A stretch of 64,000 bases of DNA from Nitrobacter winogradskyi (GTDB lineage: Bacteria > Pseudomonadota > Alphaproteobacteria > Rhizobiales > Xanthobacteraceae), in contig NZ_BJNF01000029.1 of assembly GCF_006539545.1 (NCBI RefSeq), positions 95,768 to 159,767 of the forward strand, read 5' to 3'. Each line of letters begins with the position of its first letter. The stretch's first letter is position 1. Made by a program: the position numbers and the translations under genes. The notes beneath the pieces are model-generated. The model saw only the letters and a list, made by a program, of their open reading frames with translations, had not been told where the DNA came from and searched no databases. Below are positions 53,892 to 62,772 of the stretch, piece by piece.

Positions 53892-54604
53892 TGCTGTGCG
53901 CCTACGGTTCCCGGAGACGGCGCAGTCTCCTGGTCGCGTCGATATTCGAGGACCTGGAAGCCGAGGGGATTATCGAAGCGCCACTCGTTGCGCATCGGCA
54001 CCGAAGTATAACGAAAGCGAACCAGCGACACCCAGTTGTGGGTGACGATATTGGTGGACGACTTTTCCTCCGTGGAAAATCGGGCGAGTGCGGTCCGGTT
54101 GTTGGGGAACGTGACCGATTTGATGTTGACGGCGATCACCGTGTTGGTGCCATGCAGCTTCACCGGGTTGGTGGGATTGGCCGGCGAATAGATTTCCGTC
54201 AACTCACGCGCAGCATCACCTGCGGCCAGCAACTGGGCCAAGTCGAAATTGTCCTTCAGGGCCTTCGGATCATAGGTCTCGCGCGCCTTGATGTAGCGGA
54301 CGACATTGAATGTCGTGACAGCCTCGTCCTGGGTCAGCGGACCCTCGGCCATCGGCCGCTTCACCTCGACGAAGCCGGTGGTCTTGTCGACGACGACCAT
54401 GTACGGCTCGTAGGTCTTGAGCGGGACAAGCAAAGCCAGGGTGCCGAGCGCGCCGACGGCCACGACCGTCATCACCGCGGCAACAATCCAGGCGAGCGCC
54501 CGCGAGTTGCGGTTTCGGCGCGCGATATCCCGTTCCCACGTCGCGCCCTCCGCGTAGTAGCGCGGATCGACCCGCACGGGCTCCGCGGCGGTCGTCTCGG
54601 TCAT
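53888..54604 (-). CDS. virB8: T4SS inner-membrane protein VirB8
   Basis: A 238-residue bitopic protein with one helix (RALAWIVAAVMTVVAVGALG) and a periplasmic VirB8 domain: LLVPLKTYEPYMVVVDKTTG, FVEVKRPMAEGPLTQDEAVT, VVRYIKARETYDP and VRFRYTSVPMRNEWRFDNPL. It is an assembly hub of the inner-membrane complex. It overlaps virB6 and virB9 by four bases each. Intact. Confidence 0.95.
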   Translation of the reverse strand: MTETTAAEPVRVDPRYYAEGATWERDIARRNRNSRALAWIVAAVMTVVAVGALGTLALLVPLKTYEPYMVVVDKTTGFVEVKRPMAEGPLTQDEAVTTFNVVRYIKARETYDPKALKDNFDLAQLLAAGDAARELTEIYSPANPTNPVKLHGTNTVIAVNIKSVTFPNNRTALARFSTEEKSSTNIVTHNWVSLVRFRYTSVPMRNEWRFDNPLGFQVLEYRRDQETAPSPGTVGAQQ

Positions 54605-55731
54605 GGCCGCCCTCCCCCACTCGACGTCGGCGGAGCGCCGGGATTGCGGAGCTGATCAGCGAGACGACGAAATTCCGCCGACTGCGCCCAGGACGCGGCG
54701 CGCAGACCGACGCGGGCGCGTTGACGGGACGCGAGCTCCTCTCGCCGCGACATCGAGGCCGGATTGAGCGGGTTACGAAACGCAAGGCGCGCCCGGTTCG
54801 CGGTCACCCCGAACCGATAGCCGGTTGCGGTGGCGAGCACCGCACCGATGCGGGGCGCGAAGATCGGCACGCCGCCGGCGATCGCCGCCGCCATATTGTT
54901 GATCTGGCTGAGCAGCAGGATGCCGATGATCGCGAGCAGCACGACCGGCCCGATGGTGGCCCAAGTCGCGGATTTTGAGCTCGCGACGCCGTTGAGGGTG
55001 TCGATGGTCTGTTGGATCAGAGAGACATAGAAGGCGAGGAACGCATAGACGAGCACCTGCACCAGAAAATACTGGACCAGCGCGCTCATCCAGCCGCTGA
55101 AGAACCGTGTCGTCACCCCAAACAGCAGCAGGATGATGAACAGCGGCGCCAGCGCCAGCAGCAGCCACATGAACATCTTCGACAGCACGATGAGGAAGAT
55201 CGCGAAGCCGATCAGGATCGCCATCACGACGTAGAACACGGCCGCGAAGATATAGGGTCCCCAATTGGTGATGCCGGCGTTCTGCAGGAACGCCTCTGTG
55301 GCGCTGTTTGTGGTATCCCACATGTTCTGCAGGGCGGACTGGACTCCATTGACCGAGTTGAGATTCGCGGACGTGCCGGTGTTGTTGGCGGATGTGACTG
55401 CACTGAGCAGCGCGTTTCCGATGGCCGACGGACCGTCGTTCAGGAGATTGTACGCCAGCGTCTGGAAGTCTCCCCACTTCGTAGCCATGGCGTAGATGAG
55501 CATCGCGCGGAACATTCGGAACGCATGGTCGGCGGGGCCGCCGGTCGCGGTGCCCTGCCAGATGCCCACACCCCAAAAAATCACGTAGAGCGTCAGCAGC
55601 AAGCCGGCGACGCTGGTGGCGCCGCCCGAGGTCGCCGCATTCGCCAAGGCCTGATAGGCGGTCGACACATAGTTCTGACCGAGTTGGTCGACCGATTGCA
55701 GCAGCGTCGTGATATTGAAGGTGCTTCCCAT
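54601..55731 (-). CDS. virB6: T4SS polytopic protein VirB6
   Basis: A 376-residue protein with five or more helices, including SVAGLLLTLYVIFWGVGIWQ, FAAVFYVVMAILIGFAIFLI, WLLLALAPLFIILLLFGVTT and GPVVLLAIIGILLLSQINNM. The pattern is that of VirB6/TrbL, which forms part of the inner-membrane passage. The tail is hydrophilic and Arg/Ala-rich. It follows the lipoprotein gene by eight bases and overlaps virB8. Intact. Confidence 0.9.
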   Translation of the reverse strand: MGSTFNITTLLQSVDQLGQNYVSTAYQALANAATSGGATSVAGLLLTLYVIFWGVGIWQGTATGGPADHAFRMFRAMLIYAMATKWGDFQTLAYNLLNDGPSAIGNALLSAVTSANNTGTSANLNSVNGVQSALQNMWDTTNSATEAFLQNAGITNWGPYIFAAVFYVVMAILIGFAIFLIVLSKMFMWLLLALAPLFIILLLFGVTTRFFSGWMSALVQYFLVQVLVYAFLAFYVSLIQQTIDTLNGVASSKSATWATIGPVVLLAIIGILLLSQINNMAAAIAGGVPIFAPRIGAVLATATGYRFGVTANRARLAFRNPLNPASMSRREELASRQRARVGLRAASWAQSAEFRRLADQLRNPGAPPTSSGGGRP

Positions 55732-55739
55732 CGCCCCTC

Positions 55740-55934
55740 TCAGATCGGCCGTATCGGGCCGCAGCGATCGAGGCGCCGGAAAGCCTCCGGAACGGCCGGC
55801 GTTGTAAGGTCCGAATAGGCGAGCGGCGTCCTGCCCTCATCGGGGGAGCATGGCGCCTTCAACGGCTTGTAGGCGCAGCCACCGAGCACGGCAGTCATCA
55901 CCGTAACGACGGCGAATGCGGCGATCATCTTCAC
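55740..55934 (-). CDS. small T4SS lipoprotein (VirB7-like position)
   Basis: A 64-residue lipoprotein. The signal sequence (KMIAAFAVVTVMTAVLGGCA) ends in the lipobox LGGC. The short mature part (KPLKAPCSPDEGRTPLAY) has two further Cys. VirB7 proteins are small lipoproteins encoded near virB6-virB8 and pair with VirB9. Position and size support this, although primary sequence is too short to be sure. Confidence 0.65.
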   Translation of the reverse strand: MKMIAAFAVVTVMTAVLGGCAYKPLKAPCSPDEGRTPLAYSDLTTPAVPEAFRRLDRCGPIRPI

Positions 55935-56119
55935 GGCACCAGCGCCTTGGGTTGGGTGAATGTCATGGCGCGTGACGCCGCTTTTTCCGCGCCGTCCTGC
56001 GCGCCGGTTCCCCTGGCACTGACGGCCGGAGCCGGATTTGGCGCAAGCGCGTAACGGCCGATCGCGATGCCGGCAATGAGCGCGAAAAGTGCGATAAGGA
56101 TCAGAGTACGCTTGGACAC
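55931..56119 (-). CDS. small single-helix protein in the vir operon
   Basis: A 62-residue protein with one N-terminal hydrophobic helix (TLILIALFALIAGIAIGRYA) and a short Ala-rich tail. It overlaps the lipoprotein gene by four bases. Entry-exclusion proteins of conjugative operons are often of this size and place, but nothing in the sequence proves that role. Confidence 0.5.
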   Translation of the reverse strand: MSKRTLILIALFALIAGIAIGRYALAPNPAPAVSARGTGAQDGAEKAASRAMTFTQPKALVP

Positions 56120-56138
56120 GAGTCCCCCAACATTGCTG

Positions 56139-56855
56139 TCATTGCTGCGTGAATTTCATCGCGCGGGCGGCCGATGATTCCGCGGCGATACGATCGAGGT
56201 TTGCTTGATTGGCGGCGGCCGCCGCGTTGTTCACGACACCGTTCAGCTCATTGATGGTCTGACCGGTCTGGATCTGAACTTGCGTGTTCTGGTCGACGCT
56301 GCCTTTGAGATCCTGCGCTTTCCCGATTTGCTGCCCGCCCTGCGTGAAGGCCGACGATCGCTGCTGCACCGCGCCCTGGGTCGAGTTGATCAATCCCGAC
56401 AAGGTGGCTGCGACGTTAACCGAGTTCTTGTAGGCGGTATCCGCCGGATGGGTCTGGCCGCTGACGAGACCGGTGATGGTCTGCACGAGCTGCAGACCGT
56501 TGATAAGGGTCGAGACGATGTTCTGCGACGCCGATCCCATGCCGGCGAATGACAAGGCACCGCCCGAGATCACCGAACCGAGCGAAGGCGCCTGCGCCAT
56601 CGAGAAGCCGCCGCCGAGCGCCATCTGGGCCAGCGTCCCCTGCGCCTGGGACGATCGATCGCCGGTGACAGCCTGCAAGGTTTTTTGCGTGAACTGAAGG
56701 ATTTGCTGATCTGCGTTCAGGATTTGCTGCGTGCTGGTCGCGATCTGCTGCGCCTTGGCGAGATTAGCGCTGTCGATGACAGGCACCTGCGCCATTGCCG
56801 GCGCGGCGCCGGCAACCGCCAGAGACAACGTGGTGAGCAAGACAATCAAGCGCAT
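56139..56855 (-). CDS. virB5: VirB5-like minor pilus protein
   Basis: A 238-residue exported protein with a signal peptide (RLIVLLTTLSLAVAGAAPAM then A) and a mostly helical, Gln/Ala-rich body (IDSANLAKAQQIATSTQQIL, GLINSTQGAVQQRSSAFTQG, NEAAAANQANLDRI-like repeats near the end). VirB5/TrbJ proteins sit at the pilus tip. The assignment rests on gene position between virB4 and virB6, length and helical composition. Confidence 0.75.
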   Translation of the reverse strand: MRLIVLLTTLSLAVAGAAPAMAQVPVIDSANLAKAQQIATSTQQILNADQQILQFTQKTLQAVTGDRSSQAQGTLAQMALGGGFSMAQAPSLGSVISGGALSFAGMGSASQNIVSTLINGLQLVQTITGLVSGQTHPADTAYKNSVNVAATLSGLINSTQGAVQQRSSAFTQGGQQIGKAQDLKGSVDQNTQVQIQTGQTINELNGVVNNAAAAANQANLDRIAAESSAARAMKFTQQ

Positions 56856-56865
56856 CGGGGCCTCC

Positions 56866-57762
56866 CTATCGACTGTTTGCAGAAATCGCGGCGAGCGCCG
56901 CAGCGACGTCAGTGACGCTCAGTGCCGTGGTCGTGCCGGCATTGCCGCTGGTCGCAGCGGCCTGGGCTTGCGCGAGGTAAAAGATGACGTTGCCGTCGCT
57001 GTCGACATAACGCGCACTGACGCACGATGGGTCTGGCGATGAACCGGGCGGTGTGGTCGAGCAGGCCGTGGGCGTCCGGCAGGGATTGCTGGCCGTCCCC
57101 GTTCCGATCATGCCCACGGGGCATGCCGACACCGTCGCGGGCTGGGTGCTGGTCACGGTCGCCCGCATCCCGATCGCAGCCCGACTCATGTCGCTGTTGA
57201 GTGCCAGGTTGAGCGCGTTCAGCGCCGTGACCCAGAGATTGGCCGAGCCGATCGCGCCGTTCCAGACGAGATTGTTCTGGAGGCGCGCCGCGCTGTTCAT
57301 GTCGATCGCCGCCATCACCGTGGGAGCGGTCCCAACCTGCTGCCCGGACGCCTGAAACGCCGATTGAGCCGCCGTCATGGTCGAGCCGCTGGCGTCGAGT
57401 CCGGCCACCACGTCCCCGCTCGATTTGAACAGCGTCTGGTTGTTGAGAGCGGCGCCTTGGGCCGTTGGATCGGGCGTCGCCGGCAGGTCGGGACCGTAGG
57501 TTTGGATCGCCTGGCTGCCAGCGCCGGTTTGCGGCTGCACGGTGGGATTCGTGATGGTCGCTTTCTTGCCGGTCGTCACCGCGCATTTGACGCCGCTGTT
57601 GGCGTCCTGTCTTTGCGTCGTCACGGGCACGAGCTTCACGGTCGTGCTGGCCGTCTGCGAACGCTGGGTCAATTGCGCCGCGTCGTTGACGGGAATATCC
57701 GCCAGCGCAGGTGCCTCGCCGGACATGAGTGCCGAAGCGATGATCGCGATCTGGAGCTTCAT
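56866..57762 (-). CDS. exported protein of the vir operon, unknown role
   Basis: A 298-residue protein with a signal peptide (KLQIAIIASALMSGEAPALA). The body is Ser/Thr/Ala-rich with a Cys-rich loop (VSACPVGMIGTGTASNPCRT, CSTTPPGSSPDPSC) that could be disulfide bonded, and a conserved-looking segment IDMNSAARLQNNLVWNGAIG. ATG 57762 overlaps the virB4 stop (ATGA). It has no standard VirB counterpart and may be an accessory surface or pilus-associated protein specific to this T4SS branch. Confidence 0.6.
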   Translation of the reverse strand: MKLQIAIIASALMSGEAPALADIPVNDAAQLTQRSQTASTTVKLVPVTTQRQDANSGVKCAVTTGKKATITNPTVQPQTGAGSQAIQTYGPDLPATPDPTAQGAALNNQTLFKSSGDVVAGLDASGSTMTAAQSAFQASGQQVGTAPTVMAAIDMNSAARLQNNLVWNGAIGSANLWVTALNALNLALNSDMSRAAIGMRATVTSTQPATVSACPVGMIGTGTASNPCRTPTACSTTPPGSSPDPSCVSARYVDSDGNVIFYLAQAQAAATSGNAGTTTALSVTDVAAALAAISANSR

Positions 57763-60170
57763 GCCTGGCCCCTTCCCATGAAGATCGGCAGCCACACCGC
57801 CGGATCGTCTCCGACGCGTGCGCGCAGCGCGTCGAGCTCGGCCACCGTCTCGCTGCGTCCGGACAAGACCTTGATCAGGTCGGGCATGCTGGAGAGATTG
57901 AGCCGCGCCACTACGCTGTCGCGGCCGTGTTTGATCAGGAAGGATCGGCTCTCCGGCACGGTCCCTCGGATCCAGGCGACTTCGCGGGCAGAAAGGCGGA
58001 ACGCCTGCTTGTAGCTTTCGTCATCCGCTTTTGGATTCGGGAAGAAGATGTTGGTGCTGGTCTGTTCGATCAGCGTGTTCGAGGCTTTGGAGCGCACGAT
58101 GTCCGCTGCGGACTGGGTCCCGAACCCGACGATGCCGTTCTGCTTGCGGATGGTCTTGAGCTTGTCCCGAATGAAGAACGCGAACACATCGTCGTCGAGC
58201 AGGCGCCAGCCTTCATCGAGGAAGATCATCACGGGGTCGCCGGTCAGCAGCTCGTCTGTCCGGTGAAAGATGTACATCAACGCCGCGGTTCGAATGACCG
58301 GATCGTCGAGCACCCGCGTCATGTCGAATCCAAATACACTCGACAACGAGAACTGATCCTCCTCGTTGTTGAACAGCCAGCCACGCTGGTCTGGGCGCAT
58401 CCAGCTTTCGAGCCGCGCCAGCAGATCGCCCTCTCCGGCCCGGATGCGTCCGCGCAGCAGGGTGGAGAAGGCCTTGAGCGTTCGGCCAGCCGGTCCCGCG
58501 CCGAGCGCTGCCACGGTCGCGTTGCGAATGACCTGCTCTTCCGAGGCGCTGAGGTCTCCACCATTCGCCGGCCGCAGCATGAAAGAGAAGAGCTGGTAGA
58601 GAAACTCGCGGTTCGGCGCCGTGTCCGGCAGGGAGAGCGGATTGAAGCCGGTCGGCTCGCCAGGGACCAGCGCTTCGTACTGGCCGCCGAGCGCGCGGAT
58701 GAAGATCTCGGCGCCCCGGTCCTTGTCCACGAAAAGCAGCTTGGGACGCGGTTGGATGCGCTGCGTCTGTGCCGCGATAAAGGACAAGAAGACGGTCTTG
58801 CCGGACCCGGTCGGCCCGACCACCGTGAAGTTGCCGATGTCGCGGACGTGATGATTATAATAGTAGGCCGTCTGCGACGTCGTCTCGAGCACCGAGATGG
58901 CAGGTCCCCAATGGTTGCCGTCCGGCCGTCCGCTCGGATAATTGTGCAGCGACGTGAAACCGGCGAAGTTCTTCGAGGAAATCACGCCCTTGCGCGCGAT
59001 ATAGGCGAAATTGCCTGGAAGCTGCGCCCAGAATGCGGGCTCGCAATTGAGATCCTCGCGGGTCCAGATCACGGAACGGTCGGTGAGCGCGGCGCCGACC
59101 GCCGTCACCGCGGCTCCCACCTCGGCAAGATTGCGGCCAAGGCACATCACCGTCATGTGGTGCTCGCCATAGATCGCCTCCGAGGCCAGCAATTCGTCGC
59201 GCGCGTCGTCGAGATGCTCGGCGACGATCGATCCCGCCTCATCCGACATATCGACCTGGCGTGAAACGCGGTCGATCTGCTTGGCGGCCTCGGGGCGGTC
59301 GACGATGGCGAAGGTTTGGGTGGCGATAAACTCGTGGGGAACACGCAAGAGGTTGTCGAACGAGCCAGGGCCGGTTTGCGCTGGATATTCCCGGATCGAG
59401 ACTATGGCGCCGAAGCGCGAATCCTCGGGGCCCGCGCCACGGATTTCGATCGCGTTCCTGCCGAAGAAGATGCGCTTCATCGATAACGCATCGGCGAGGT
59501 CCACTCGCGGCAGGTGCATCGCGCGTGGAAGTCCGCCGTTGAGGAGCTGAACCAGGAATTCGAGCGGTTCGGAAAACCACACGCCCTCGCGGCGCACCAC
59601 GCCGAGCTGGCGTGCGCCGTAGCCAGCGAGATTTTCGCGCACCGCGGTGGCGGCATCGCGCAGTTCTGTCAGAGCGGTCTTCATGGCGACCGATTCGCCG
59701 GCCTCGTCCTTGCGGCCCAGCAACTTGGTCAACATGACATCGAACGTGCCGGCTTGCCCCTGCAGCGGGCGGCGCACGACAGTCAGATAGATATCGTTGA
59801 CGAACATCCGGCGCTGGGAGAGCGCGGCGTCGTAGCGCTCGTCGAGTTCGCGGCACAGTGAATTGTCGAAGGTCGACTCGATCCGCGGCTGGACCTCGCG
59901 CCGGACGATGTGCGCGACGAGGGCGAAGCGGGAATTGGCGAGTGTGCGGATAATATCGTTGCGCCCGAGCAGACGAGAATTGACCTCGCTTATGTCGGAC
60001 GTCTCAAAGGAGTAGCCGTCGAGCTTCAGAACCGTCAGCAAAAGGCCGTCGCGCGTTTTGATAATGTGATCATCGACATGGCGCGTATAGGGGATGTGCG
60101 AGGCGACAGGCCGCTCGCGCCGCGAGACGGCGCCAAACGTCAGTTCATCGAGCAGCGCACGCGTGACCAT
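57759..60170 (-). CDS. virB4: T4SS ATPase VirB4
   Basis: An 803-residue ATPase with the CagE/VirB4 N-terminal domain (SHIPYTRHVDDHIIKTRDGL, FVAHIVRREVQPRI-like segment) and a C-terminal motor: Walker A FTVVGPTGSGKTVFLSF, Walker B DPVMIFLDEGWRLLDDD, and IGFGTQSAADIVRS. It energises pilus biogenesis at the inner membrane. Nine bases separate it from virB3, and it overlaps the following exported-protein gene by four. Intact, normal length. Confidence 0.95.
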   Translation of the reverse strand: MVTRALLDELTFGAVSRRERPVASHIPYTRHVDDHIIKTRDGLLLTVLKLDGYSFETSDISEVNSRLLGRNDIIRTLANSRFALVAHIVRREVQPRIESTFDNSLCRELDERYDAALSQRRMFVNDIYLTVVRRPLQGQAGTFDVMLTKLLGRKDEAGESVAMKTALTELRDAATAVRENLAGYGARQLGVVRREGVWFSEPLEFLVQLLNGGLPRAMHLPRVDLADALSMKRIFFGRNAIEIRGAGPEDSRFGAIVSIREYPAQTGPGSFDNLLRVPHEFIATQTFAIVDRPEAAKQIDRVSRQVDMSDEAGSIVAEHLDDARDELLASEAIYGEHHMTVMCLGRNLAEVGAAVTAVGAALTDRSVIWTREDLNCEPAFWAQLPGNFAYIARKGVISSKNFAGFTSLHNYPSGRPDGNHWGPAISVLETTSQTAYYYNHHVRDIGNFTVVGPTGSGKTVFLSFIAAQTQRIQPRPKLLFVDKDRGAEIFIRALGGQYEALVPGEPTGFNPLSLPDTAPNREFLYQLFSFMLRPANGGDLSASEEQVIRNATVAALGAGPAGRTLKAFSTLLRGRIRAGEGDLLARLESWMRPDQRGWLFNNEEDQFSLSSVFGFDMTRVLDDPVIRTAALMYIFHRTDELLTGDPVMIFLDEGWRLLDDDVFAFFIRDKLKTIRKQNGIVGFGTQSAADIVRSKASNTLIEQTSTNIFFPNPKADDESYKQAFRLSAREVAWIRGTVPESRSFLIKHGRDSVVARLNLSSMPDLIKVLSGRSETVAELDALRARVGDDPAVWLPIFMGRGQA

Positions 60171-60179
60171 CCCGACCCC

Positions 60180-60476
60180 TCACGCCGAATAGCTGTCGGC
60201 TGCCCAGAAGGCGCGCGAGCGGGGTGGGCATTTCGTTGACTTCACAAACAGGATTTCGAAGATCCGGTCATCGCGCAGCGTCATCACGTAGCCGAACAGA
60301 TGCAACGGGATCGCGACCAGCAGCATGAAGAGATTGTGCGTGACCAGGAAGCAGACGCTCGAGACCACACCGCTGAACATGAAATACATGTATGGCACCC
60401 CCATCAGCGTCGGTGCGCGGGTGAGCGCCTTGACCAGCGGCGTGATGAGCGGGTCCTCCAGCTCGTTCTCGGTCAT
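60180..60476 (-). CDS. virB3: T4SS protein VirB3
   Basis: A 98-residue inner-membrane protein: TENELEDPLITPLVKALTRA, PTLMGVPYMYFMFSGVVSSV, FLVTHNLFMLLVAIPLHLFG. It has the usual two helices of VirB3. ATG 60476 is selected because the family starts there and it overlaps virB2 by four bases; the frame extends further upstream only antisense to nothing and through virB2 in another phase. Intact. Confidence 0.9.
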   Translation of the reverse strand: MTENELEDPLITPLVKALTRAPTLMGVPYMYFMFSGVVSSVCFLVTHNLFMLLVAIPLHLFGYVMTLRDDRIFEILFVKSTKCPPRSRAFWAADSYSA

Positions 60477-60775
60477 TGCCCGACCGCCGATTGGAAGAAC
60501 TGGACGATCTGCGCCGAACCAAACACCAGCACGATCCCGAAAATGACACTGCCGGCGATGCCCCAGGTCAGGCGACCCGACCACGCGAAAAATCCACAGG
60601 CAATGACCGCGAGTGTGGCCAGTGCGGTGGCGATCGGGCCGGTCAGCGCGGATACCAGTTGCGTGAGCGTGGATTGAACGGGCTGGAGCGTGCCGCCAGA
60701 TTGCGCCGAGGCGACCTCGACGCTCAAGATCAAAAGCACTCCGGCAAGCGGCGCGTGCGAGAAAGATGTCTTCAT
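60473..60775 (-). CDS. virB2: T4SS pilin VirB2
   Basis: A 100-residue pilin precursor. A signal peptide (FSHAPLAGVLLILSVEVASA) is followed by two hydrophobic helices typical of TrbC/VirB2 (LVSALTGPIATALATLAVIA, TWGIAGSVIFGIVLVFGSAQ) separated by a short polar turn (SGRL). It polymerises into the conjugative pilus. Twelve bases follow the virB1 stop. Intact. Confidence 0.9.
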   Translation of the reverse strand: MKTSFSHAPLAGVLLILSVEVASAQSGGTLQPVQSTLTQLVSALTGPIATALATLAVIACGFFAWSGRLTWGIAGSVIFGIVLVFGSAQIVQFFQSAVGQ

Positions 60776-60787
60776 TCAGTGCTCCCT

Positions 60788-61528
60788 TCAATCCACATGC
60801 ATGACAAAGCCATCATTCCAGCGGGCTGGCGCGCCAGGAGGTGACGCGGAGGCTTTCGGTGCGGCGCTAACCGCTCCCAACTCGATCAAGTCCGGGCGCT
60901 CATCCTTGGAGCTCCGGCGGTCGCGTCGAGCGATCTCGCCGGGCAACGGCCAGGTGTAGAAGTCGTTGAGGACCTGGGCGACGAAGCGCACCGTTTCCGG
61001 GTATCCCGGAACGCCCCGAACTTTATCCACCGCACCTTCCCCCGCGTTATAGGCGGCAAGGATGAAAAGCGGATTCTGGTATTTCTGGTGCAGCGTTCGA
61101 AGAAGCCGCACACCGCCGCGCACGTTGTCGGCGGGATCGCAGAGGTCAACTCTGAAGCGCTGCGCCGTCTCCGGCATCAGCTGCATCAGGCCGACCGCGC
61201 CCTTGTCGGAGACCGCGATGGAATTGAAGTGACTTTCGATCTTGGCGACTGATTGGACGAATTCCGGGTAGAAGTTTTCCTCTGCCGCGATGCGGCTGAC
61301 GAGCGCCCGCGCCTTGTCAGGCGCCATCGCGACAGTCTTCGTGCAAGGCGAGACCGCGGCCATGGCAGCGTCGATCCGCTCGATCGGAGACGACGCAGAC
61401 TTGAGGGGAACGACACGCCCTGTGGCATCGACCGTAGCCAGCCGCGACGGTTTGGTGGCGTCCTGCGCTTGCGCAGCCACCGCGCTGGCCAAAATGCTCA
61501 CTCCGATCGCCAAGATGCGAATCGACAT
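60788..61528 (-). CDS. virB1: T4SS lytic transglycosylase VirB1
   Basis: A 246-residue protein with a signal peptide (SIRILAIGVSILASAVAAQA). The SLT domain has catalytic Glu in VQSVAKIESHFNSIAVSDKG, then AVGLMQLMPETAQRF, NVRGGVRLLRTLHQKY and ILAAYNAGEGAVDKVRGVPG. It opens peptidoglycan locally for T4SS assembly. ATG 61528 starts the signal peptide. The longer upstream frame covers the promoter region and the divergent gene, so it is rejected. First gene of the operon. Confidence 0.9.
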   Translation of the reverse strand: MSIRILAIGVSILASAVAAQAQDATKPSRLATVDATGRVVPLKSASSPIERIDAAMAAVSPCTKTVAMAPDKARALVSRIAAEENFYPEFVQSVAKIESHFNSIAVSDKGAVGLMQLMPETAQRFRVDLCDPADNVRGGVRLLRTLHQKYQNPLFILAAYNAGEGAVDKVRGVPGYPETVRFVAQVLNDFYTWPLPGEIARRDRRSSKDERPDLIELGAVSAAPKASASPPGAPARWNDGFVMHVD

Positions 61529-61557
61529 GCCTGCCCCGTCGTCATTTTCCAATAGAC

Positions 61558-61585
61558 AATATATTAGATGTTGGTATGTTGGCAA
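61558..61585 (-). promoter_or_regulatory. candidate promoter for virB1
   Basis: On the minus strand TTGCCA (61585-61580) and TATATT (61563-61558) are separated by 16 bases and point at the virB1 start 30 bases downstream. The divergent TrbM-like gene begins on the other side at 61629, so control sites may be shared. The local inverted pair TGTTG...CAACA at 61570-61588 overlaps the -35 and could bind a regulator. Confidence 0.5.
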
Positions 61586-61628
61586 CAGCCTAAGCGATCT
61601 GTCCGCAGCTATGGCGCCCGGAGGATGG

Positions 61629-62129
61629 ATGAAGCACGCAGCGGTCCGTGTGATGGCCTTGGGTCTCGGATGTGCGCCGGGGATCGCGTCTGGCGCATAC
61701 GCGCAAGACGCGTCATTCGGGTGCAAGGTCTTGCTGTGCGCGGCGGCGGCCGCGCCAGGCTGGTCCGGCATTCCCTATTGCGTGCCGGTCATGCAGACTC
61801 TGTTTCGGCAATTGACGAGAGTCGGAGGCTGGCCCTCTTGCCTCGAAGGAAATGCCAGCGGGTTCGGTTACGAGCCCTACCAGGCGTGTCCCGCCGGGCT
61901 AACGCCCGTTCGATCAGCGTCTGATGGCGTCCTCGGTCTGTCCGCAGCGCCTAATGGCGATCTTTGTGCTGATCTGTCGAAGCCGCAACAGGTCTGTGCA
62001 GGCGGCGATGGCGGTTGCAGCACGACCTATCCAACGACCGTGCGAGATCCGCGGAGCGATCCTTATTACGTCGACATCAGTTCGACGAACGGCACCCAGC
62101 GCTTCTATTTTTCGTTGCAGGGTGACTGA
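61629..62129 (+). CDS. TrbM/KikA-like exported protein
   Basis: A 166-residue protein with a signal peptide (KHAAVRVMALGLGCAPGIAS then GAYA). The mature part begins DASFGCKVLLCAAAAAPGWS and has GIPYCVPVMQTLFRQLTRVG and GWPSCLEG, then a Cys-containing C-terminus. The CKVLLC...C..VM..LF..L pattern resembles TrbM/KikA conjugation proteins. GGAGG stands six bases before ATG 61629. Divergent from virB1. Proposed role in conjugation; moderate certainty. Confidence 0.6.
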   Translation: MKHAAVRVMALGLGCAPGIASGAYAQDASFGCKVLLCAAAAAPGWSGIPYCVPVMQTLFRQLTRVGGWPSCLEGNASGFGYEPYQACPAGLTPVRSASDGVLGLSAAPNGDLCADLSKPQQVCAGGDGGCSTTYPTTVRDPRSDPYYVDISSTNGTQRFYFSLQGD

Positions 62130-62130
62130 C

Positions 62131-62739
62131 ATGGATAGAGTTGGGGTTCTCGCTGCAGTCGTCGCACCCGTGCTGGCGTTGAACGCGGCAATCGCAGGAC
62201 CGGCCGCATCGCGACGGTTCCCGGTCCCCGTGAATGCGCTCTATCTGACTGGCGACAGCTGGTCGGACGGCGGCGTCACCTATCGCCTCTATGGCGTCCA
62301 ATCCTGCCTTCGCGGAACGAACTTCACCAACGGGCACGGTCTCCAGCGCGATTGCGGAGAGGCGTCGCTTGCCATGCTGGTGGCGCTCACCCGCGATCTG
62401 CGACCGCAATGCTATGACGCTGCCGAGCAGCCCGAGACCCGAACCATCTTCGTTTTCTGCGTCTCAAGCCGCACCACCGGTGCCGGCGCGGGATCCCGCA
62501 TTGATCTGGGCACGGCACTGATCGCGACGGGCTTTGGGTTCGCTGCCTTGAAGCCGGATGGTCAGCCTGTGCACGCGCCGTATTTCGTCGCCCAGCTTGT
62601 GGCACAACGCGCCAAGGCCGGTCTGTGGGCTTTTCCCGACCTGCCCGACCCGAACACCATCATCTTGCGCGCGCTGCGCGAGCAAGCGCCGCCAGCCTCA
62701 TCTCTTTCGACGTCATCCCAGCAAGTCCCAACACCCTGA
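62131..62739 (+). CDS. exported nuclease-fold (thermonuclease-like) protein 1
   Basis: A 202-residue protein with a signal-like start (DRVGVLAAVVAPVLALNAAI). VTYRLYGVQSC, then GLQRDCGEASLAMLVALTRD, LDLGTALIATGFGF-type and HAPYFVAQLVAQRAKAGLWA segments recall the staphylococcal-nuclease fold (RLxGID....A...G.GLW). The usual catalytic Arg/Glu are not clear, so enzymatic activity is doubtful. It follows the TrbM-like gene by one base and is probably cotranscribed. Confidence 0.6.
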   Translation: MDRVGVLAAVVAPVLALNAAIAGPAASRRFPVPVNALYLTGDSWSDGGVTYRLYGVQSCLRGTNFTNGHGLQRDCGEASLAMLVALTRDLRPQCYDAAEQPETRTIFVFCVSSRTTGAGAGSRIDLGTALIATGFGFAALKPDGQPVHAPYFVAQLVAQRAKAGLWAFPDLPDPNTIILRALREQAPPASSLSTSSQQVPTP

Positions 62740-62772
62740 CATCCATCCAACGACCCAAGAGGAGGAAGCATC

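Noticed and set aside
57927..59264. Plus-strand open frame of 445 codons
   Set aside because: It is antisense to virB4; Arg/Gly/Asp-rich shadow sequence without domains.
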